This document shows, one piece after another, positions 62,966 to 64,000 of a stretch of DNA of 64,000 nt (position 1 is the stretch's first letter; every line of letters starts with the position of its first letter). Where the stretch lies: the NCBI GenBank assembly GCA_013396755.1, contig VWZF01002534.1, positions 1,875-65,874 of the forward strand. The letters run 5' to 3'. This stretch comes from Sclerurus mexicanus (lineage: Eukaryota > Chordata > Aves > Passeriformes > Furnariidae). A program made the translations under genes and the position numbers. Under the pieces are notes generated by a model. That model was not told where the DNA came from, searched no databases, and saw only the letters and a list, made by a program, of their open reading frames with translations.

Positions 62966-63154
62966 AACTACAGTTATTCTGGAGCCGACAGCAGTGGAGA
63001 CGATGGTGCATCTCATTCAGCTTGTCAGCTGGGTTCAAAGCCAGCTGCCACCACCCATGAAGGGATTGGATTTGAGAGCTTTACTCCTGAACACTTGGAT
63101 GATTTGACTCAGCTGTGTCAAATGTTTTCTCGCCTACAGTTTTTACACATTTAG
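62966..63154 (+). other. Terminal-exon-like open segment
   Basis: After a modest acceptor (CACTGATTTTGAAG) a frame of 62 codons runs to a TAG. It starts NYSYSGADSSGDDGASHSAC and ends ...CQMFSRLQFLHI, with an acidic Ser/Gly stretch then a Leu-rich end. No poly(A) signal of quality follows within 100 bases and no upstream partner exon was found. It is not recognised and could be chance. Confidence 0.15.
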
Positions 63155-64000
63155 ATTGGAGGTGGGGAAATAAAGGGAGAGTAGAAATACTCGAAGGAAG
63201 GGGGCATCAGTTTATCACGGCATTAAAACACCCTGAGTAAACTCCGAGACCGAACTCTCTGGTGCCCTGAGCCCACAGAGCAGCAGAGACAGAGAGATGC
63301 CCCCTCTTCCCTCGGGGCACAGTGTGCACCTGCTGTGTGTGGTGTCACTCAGGGGCAGGTGCCAGGGGCTCTCACCAGTCCTCAGCCACCCACTTGCACA
63401 GAAAACCAGAGCACTGCTTTTCATGTTCCTCCCTGCAAAGGACAACACTGCTCCCTGACAAGCACAGCTCTCACTAACACAGCCAAACCGTGACTGCAGT
63501 TATACCACTGTACTCACACAAGTACTCTCTGAGTACAGACACTCTTACTCCTGCTCTGAAGTTGCATGAGCCAAGTCAGGGTAATTTTCTAAACGACAGC
63601 ACACGTAACCTGCAAAGCCTGCCCGTTGCCCGGGCTCGCTGTCCCTGCAGTGGCACCTCACTGCTGCCACCGTGTCACACCACACTGGGGGGTTCCCACA
63701 CGCTCTTGGGCAATCAGGGGGAAAGCGGTGGCTGAACTGTGGCCGGGATATTGCTGCTTGCTGGCCACTGGCACAGCCTTCCAGCATCGGCTCTGTCCTG
63801 GCCCTTCTGCTCCCTGCAAAGGTTTGCCCCGGGCAATTTCTGGGTTTGGAAAACAGAGAAGGCAGAAAAGGCCCAAGAAAGAAGTGGGCAAAGGGTGGCA
63901 GAGGAGGATGGAGGGCTGCTGCTCTCCCAGCTCTGCAAGGGCAGAGCAGGGTGAAGGACCACAGCCCACAGTGCCCCTGGCTGTCCCTGGAGCTCCCTCG
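63155..64000. other. Non-coding end of the window
   Basis: GC-richer sequence with short overlapping frames on both strands and no recognisable gene. A gene may continue beyond the edge, but nothing here shows it. Confidence 0.45.

Overview
The window looks like nuclear DNA from a vertebrate, most likely a bird. The reasons are mixed AT-rich non-coding sequence with discrete GC-rich islands, GC-rich minisatellites, an 899-base scaffold gap, splice-like and poly(A)-like signals, and very few interspersed repeats (no LINE, SINE or ERV recognised). This is inference: no gene, repeat family or marker sequence here fixes the species. There is no bacterial-style gene organisation. I could not identify any protein domain, rRNA, tRNA or CRISPR array by reading.

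No coding gene can be named with confidence. Almost all open frames are short and fit chance. The few longer ones lie in minisatellites, in N runs that no stop can interrupt, or in stop-poor GC-rich sequence. The annotation therefore consists of repeats and assembly features (fairly secure), promoter-like islands (moderate), and splice-site-bounded exon candidates (weak to moderate, labelled as such).

Layout: 203-447 is a C-rich minisatellite. About 0.45-6.7 kb is AT-rich non-coding sequence. About 6.8-7.33 kb is a GC-rich island followed by a plus-strand TATA box. About 8.5-10.7 kb is an ORF-poor tract with a minus-strand terminal-exon-like piece. 10.7-23.9 kb is AT-rich, with one plus-strand exon candidate at 12.6 kb and short microsatellites. 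23.9-26.3 kb is the main GC/CpG-rich region. It holds three MEF2-type sites, a minus-strand TATA box, a 21-bp tandem repeat, a G-quadruplex-type run and a tiny assembly gap. 26.6-46.0 kb is unremarkable non-coding sequence with a degenerate A-rich repeat at 33.9 kb. 46.0-47.9 kb is a GC-rich island with a 59-bp higher-order VNTR, the scaffold gap, and a compact minus-strand three-exon candidate ending at a good poly(A) site. 49.2-53.5 kb holds a chain of minus-strand exon candidates below a second GC island. That island has a MEF2-like site and a TATA box laid out much as at 25.8 kb. 53.5-64 kb is again mostly non-coding, with GC-rich patches and one weak exon candidate at 63 kb.

If the minus-strand signals are real, the window holds two promoter islands of similar design (25.8 and 53.0 kb) and one or two spliced minus-strand transcripts between 46 and 53 kb. 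Whether these encode protein cannot be decided here. RNA evidence and cross-species alignment would settle it.
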